Origin: Penaeus vannamei | Lineage: Eukaryota > Arthropoda > Malacostraca > Decapoda > Penaeidae | Assembly: GCF_042767895.1 (NCBI RefSeq) | Contig: NC_091553.1 | Coordinates: 19,129,194 to 19,139,193 of the forward strand | Direction: 5' to 3' | DNA length: 10,000 bases | Shown: in pieces, positions 8,136 to 10,000 of the stretch | Position numbering within the stretch: the first letter of the stretch is position 1 | Layout: each line of letters starts with the position of its first letter | Notes under the pieces: model-generated | What the model was told of the DNA's origin: nothing | The model's database searches: none | The model's input: the letters and a program-made list of their open reading frames with translations, nothing else | Translations under genes and position numbers: made by a program

Positions 8136-8155
8136 TGACGTCAAGCTCGTGACGT
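8136..8155. promoter_or_regulatory. CRE-like palindrome plus half site
   Basis: TGACGTCA at 8136-8143 is the exact consensus for CREB/ATF binding, and GTGACGT occurs twice, at 8135 and 8149, 14 bp apart. No promoter or gene start is evident nearby, so this is only a sequence match. Confidence 0.25.
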
Positions 8156-8396
8156 GTAAAGGTATGTTCTAAACATTAAAATAGAAATCAGACATTAAAT
8201 GTAAACCTCAAAATACAATAGAAATGTATTACATTAAAAAGGGAATAAAAAGGATAGATATAATCGAACATTAACATAAACACAGGGCTGACAGTCAGCA
8301 AGCCCAGTTCTGACAAGGGGGATACATATGCACGCAACCGCCTGCATGCACGCACACAAACACACGCACACCGAGTGAGTATTACCTTGGGGGGAT

Positions 8397-8399
<3 letters not shown>
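8156..8399. other. Unrecognised A-rich spacer with small palindrome
   Basis: GCTGACAGTCAGC at 8286-8298 is a 6-bp-arm perfect inverted repeat with a single-base loop. CACACA and GCACGC variants appear from about 8330, ahead of the AT tract. No gene is seen. Confidence 0.35.
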
Positions 8400-8478
<79 letters not shown>

Positions 8479-8515
8479 CATATATATATACATATATATA
8501 TATGTATGTATGTAT
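8400..8515. repeat. (TA)35 with imperfect TATA/CATA and (GTAT)n tail
   Basis: Pure TA repeats at 8400-8469 are followed by TTTATATATACATATA variants and three GTAT units to about 8515. Confidence 0.97.
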
Positions 8516-8784
8516 CCGCATATGTGTGTTTGTAGTCGTTCTTCGACTAAATATGTGAAATGAAACGTAGTGTCGCACTCACTCAACTTTATTAGCAAAC
8601 ATGGTGATACCTGTGGACATATGAAATACATTAATAACCATTACAGTGTTCCGTATATCTTTGTGACACTTCACTTGAGATACGTAATACTAAACCCTTT
8701 CATGTCAGGTACACCTGACTTGTTCCCTTAAACATATTCCATTATTTCATGTATCACTATATTACACTACACATAGTTTAATAC

Positions 8785-8990
8785 GTACACTTTGCGAGCT
8801 CTCTGATGTATTTGATGAACTTCTCATTGCTGTTGCAAAAGATGTCACAGAGCTGCTATACTTCGAAATGCCACAGGCTTGCTGTCCTCTTGTTTTGTTT
8901 GTCCCAGCTGTGTTTGACCGCGCTGTTTATCTTGCCTATGACGGTTTTGTGTATGGGCTGTGTGGTGATACCGTACAGAGGGTCATGATA
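8785..8990 (-). other. Possible coding scrap, family not recognised
   Basis: One minus-strand frame reads HDPLYGITTQPIHKTVIGKI, NSAVKHSWDKQNKRTASLWH, FEV, a TAG, then QLCDIFCNSNEKFIKYIREL, AKCTY and TAA. A single stop interrupts about 63 codons. The peptide composition is balanced, unlike the repeat-derived frames elsewhere, and could belong to an old mobile element or exon. The open length alone is not significant, and I know no matching family. From 8516 to 8785 I see nothing recognisable. Confidence 0.2.
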
Positions 8991-9030
8991 ATCTCATCTG
9001 TCATGTAATATACTAGGCTACATGCGGCTT

Positions 9031-9032
<2 letters not shown>

Positions 9033-9096
<64 letters not shown>
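9033..9096. repeat. Perfect (GT)32 microsatellite
   Basis: Uninterrupted GT dinucleotides over 64 bp, followed by CTGCC and ATC-rich sequence. The flanking ORFs are extensions of stop-free GT/AC repeats. Confidence 0.98.
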
Positions 9097-9097
<1 letters not shown>

Positions 9098-9099
9098 TG

Positions 9100-9355
9100 C
9101 CATCATTACTATCACTGCTACTACTGCGGAACAAGTGTTATCCTTATTATCACCACTAACGCTATCTACATGTTCATCAACCATCATCATCATAAATATC
9201 ATTATTATTACAATAATCATATCTTAATCATAATCCCCACAACCCTAATAATCACTATCATTATCATTTCTAAATTCCCATTACATAAATAAACGTAATC
9301 ACATCACCGTTACCATCACAACACCCTAATCCTCACCATTATGAAATCTAACACC
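9100..9355. repeat. Degenerate ATC/ATT trinucleotide-rich sequence
   Basis: Imperfect CAT, ATC, ATT and ACC triplets persist for about 250 bp. Open frames here encode Ile/His-rich strings typical of decayed trinucleotide arrays. An AATAAA occurs at 9288-9293 but lies about 80 nt before the poly(A) run, farther than a normal cleavage signal. Confidence 0.75.
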
Positions 9356-9371
9356 ATCGCCTTGGTCTATT

Positions 9372-9396
9372 AAAAAAAAAAAAAAAAAAAAAAAAA
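9372..9396. repeat. Poly(A) run of 25
   Basis: Twenty-five As on the plus strand, preceded by CTATT and followed by TGAAATAAAACC. It could be the tail of a retroposed sequence, but the upstream flank is ATC/ATT-rich low complexity and shows no recognisable element body. Confidence 0.9.
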
Positions 9397-9635
9397 TGAA
9401 ATAAAACCATCACATGAGCGAAACCAGCTTCAGATACCGCGGAGAGTGCGTGAACGTGAACGGCCAAAATGAAAGAGGCTGAAGTTCATATCTACGTCAA
9501 GTTAATTCGAGTCGTAATAGTATTCTTTTAAAAAGCCGTGCAAAGCGTGTATTCAAAAGGCATCTTTGTATATAGGATGTAGATGGATAAGCCTGGCCTT
9601 GTGATTTTGAATTTATTTAATTGTTCTCTTTATTG
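9397..9635. other. Unique spacer, no gene seen
   Basis: About 240 bp of ordinary mixed sequence with slightly higher GC content (CGCGGAG, CGTGAACGTGAACGG near 9440-9462). It contains no long open frame and no repeat structure. Confidence 0.4.
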
Positions 9636-9735
9636 CTGTTAGTATTATCGTTATTATTACTATTATTATTCTTTTTATAAGTACTAGTATAGTTATAATT
9701 ATTATTATTAGTGTTATCATTATTGTTGTTGCTGC

Positions 9736-9768
<33 letters not shown>

Positions 9769-9776
9769 CATTATTA

Positions 9777-9845
<69 letters not shown>

Positions 9846-9931
9846 TTATTATTATTATTACTATTACTATTATTATTACTATTATCATTATTATTATCAT
9901 TATCATTGTTATCACCAAATTATTATCAATG

Positions 9932-9965
<34 letters not shown>

Positions 9966-10000
9966 CATTATTATTATTATACCTATTGTTATTATAATTA
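9636..10000. repeat. Long imperfect (ATT)n array, open at window end
   Basis: ATT triplets run from about 9636 to the edge, with purest cores near 9737-9768 and 9779-9833 and with ATC, ACT, GTT and TTT variants between. The minus-strand frame gives a poly-Ile string of about 100 codons, which is repeat translation only. The array probably continues beyond 10000. Confidence 0.95.

Noticed and set aside
8021..8160. Possible internal exon between a pyrimidine-rich acceptor at about 8020 and a GGTATGT donor at about 8160
   Set aside because: The splice signals are good, but every frame across the interval has a stop, so it cannot be an internal coding exon. A terminal or non-coding exon remains possible.
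8704..8719. GTCAGGT-AC-ACCTGAC inverted repeat, considered as a nuclear-receptor or E-box element
   Set aside because: It does not match the AGGTCA-based ecdysone element, and one isolated 7-bp palindrome without a promoter is weak evidence.
9288..9396. AATAAA followed by poly(A), considered as a processed retropseudogene end
   Set aside because: The signal is about 80 nt from the A-run, and the sequence upstream is ATC/ATT low complexity with no coding body.
9613..9918. A 101-codon poly-Ile frame on the minus strand
   Set aside because: It is the translation of the (ATT)n array.

Overview
This is eukaryotic, AT-rich, gene-poor intergenic DNA. Roughly a fifth of it is simple sequence repeat: long (AT)n, (AC/GT)n, (AG)n and (ATT)n tracts, many of them compound. 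There is no bacterial-style gene packing, no operon, no RNA gene and no intact protein-coding gene. The microsatellite load together with the transposon types suggests an arthropod, most plausibly a decapod crustacean such as a penaeid shrimp. That is inference; a cephalopod or another repeat-rich invertebrate cannot be excluded from the sequence alone.

Layout. 1-250: no gene, with a perfect GC-rich inverted repeat at 51-68. 267-445: compound CA/TG/AT microsatellite. 660-2310, minus strand: a dead transposon gene with an H2C2 zinc finger, a DDE integrase core, a 27-bp coding minisatellite and a cysteine-rich C terminus, broken by several frameshifts and stops. 2459-2997: dense compound microsatellites with a (CG)n core. 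2998-3880: no gene seen. 3884-4350, plus strand: heavily eroded pieces that look like the reverse transcriptase of a non-LTR retrotransposon. 4608-5442: about 800 bp of almost pure AT-rich satellite with a nested ~21-bp minisatellite, ending in (AG)30. 5443-5998: nothing seen. 5999-6354: (AT)n and (AC)n. 6745-7510, minus strand: a mariner-type transposase pseudogene that has lost one catalytic aspartate. 7560-8400: unrecognised sequence with a GC-rich block and a CRE-like motif. 8400-8515: (AT)n. 8516-9032: unrecognised, with a weak possible coding scrap. 9033-10000: (GT)32, ATC/ATT-rich sequence, poly(A) and a long (ATT)n array.

The genes do not work together; the three recognisable ones are independent, decayed mobile-element relics. 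I found no new functional system. The items most worth a second look are the in-frame minisatellite inside the integrase relic, the D-to-G change in the mariner relic, the 69-nt strictly alternating pyrimidine-purine tract around (CG)10, and the minisatellite whose marker motif recurs every 19, 21 or 23 bp.
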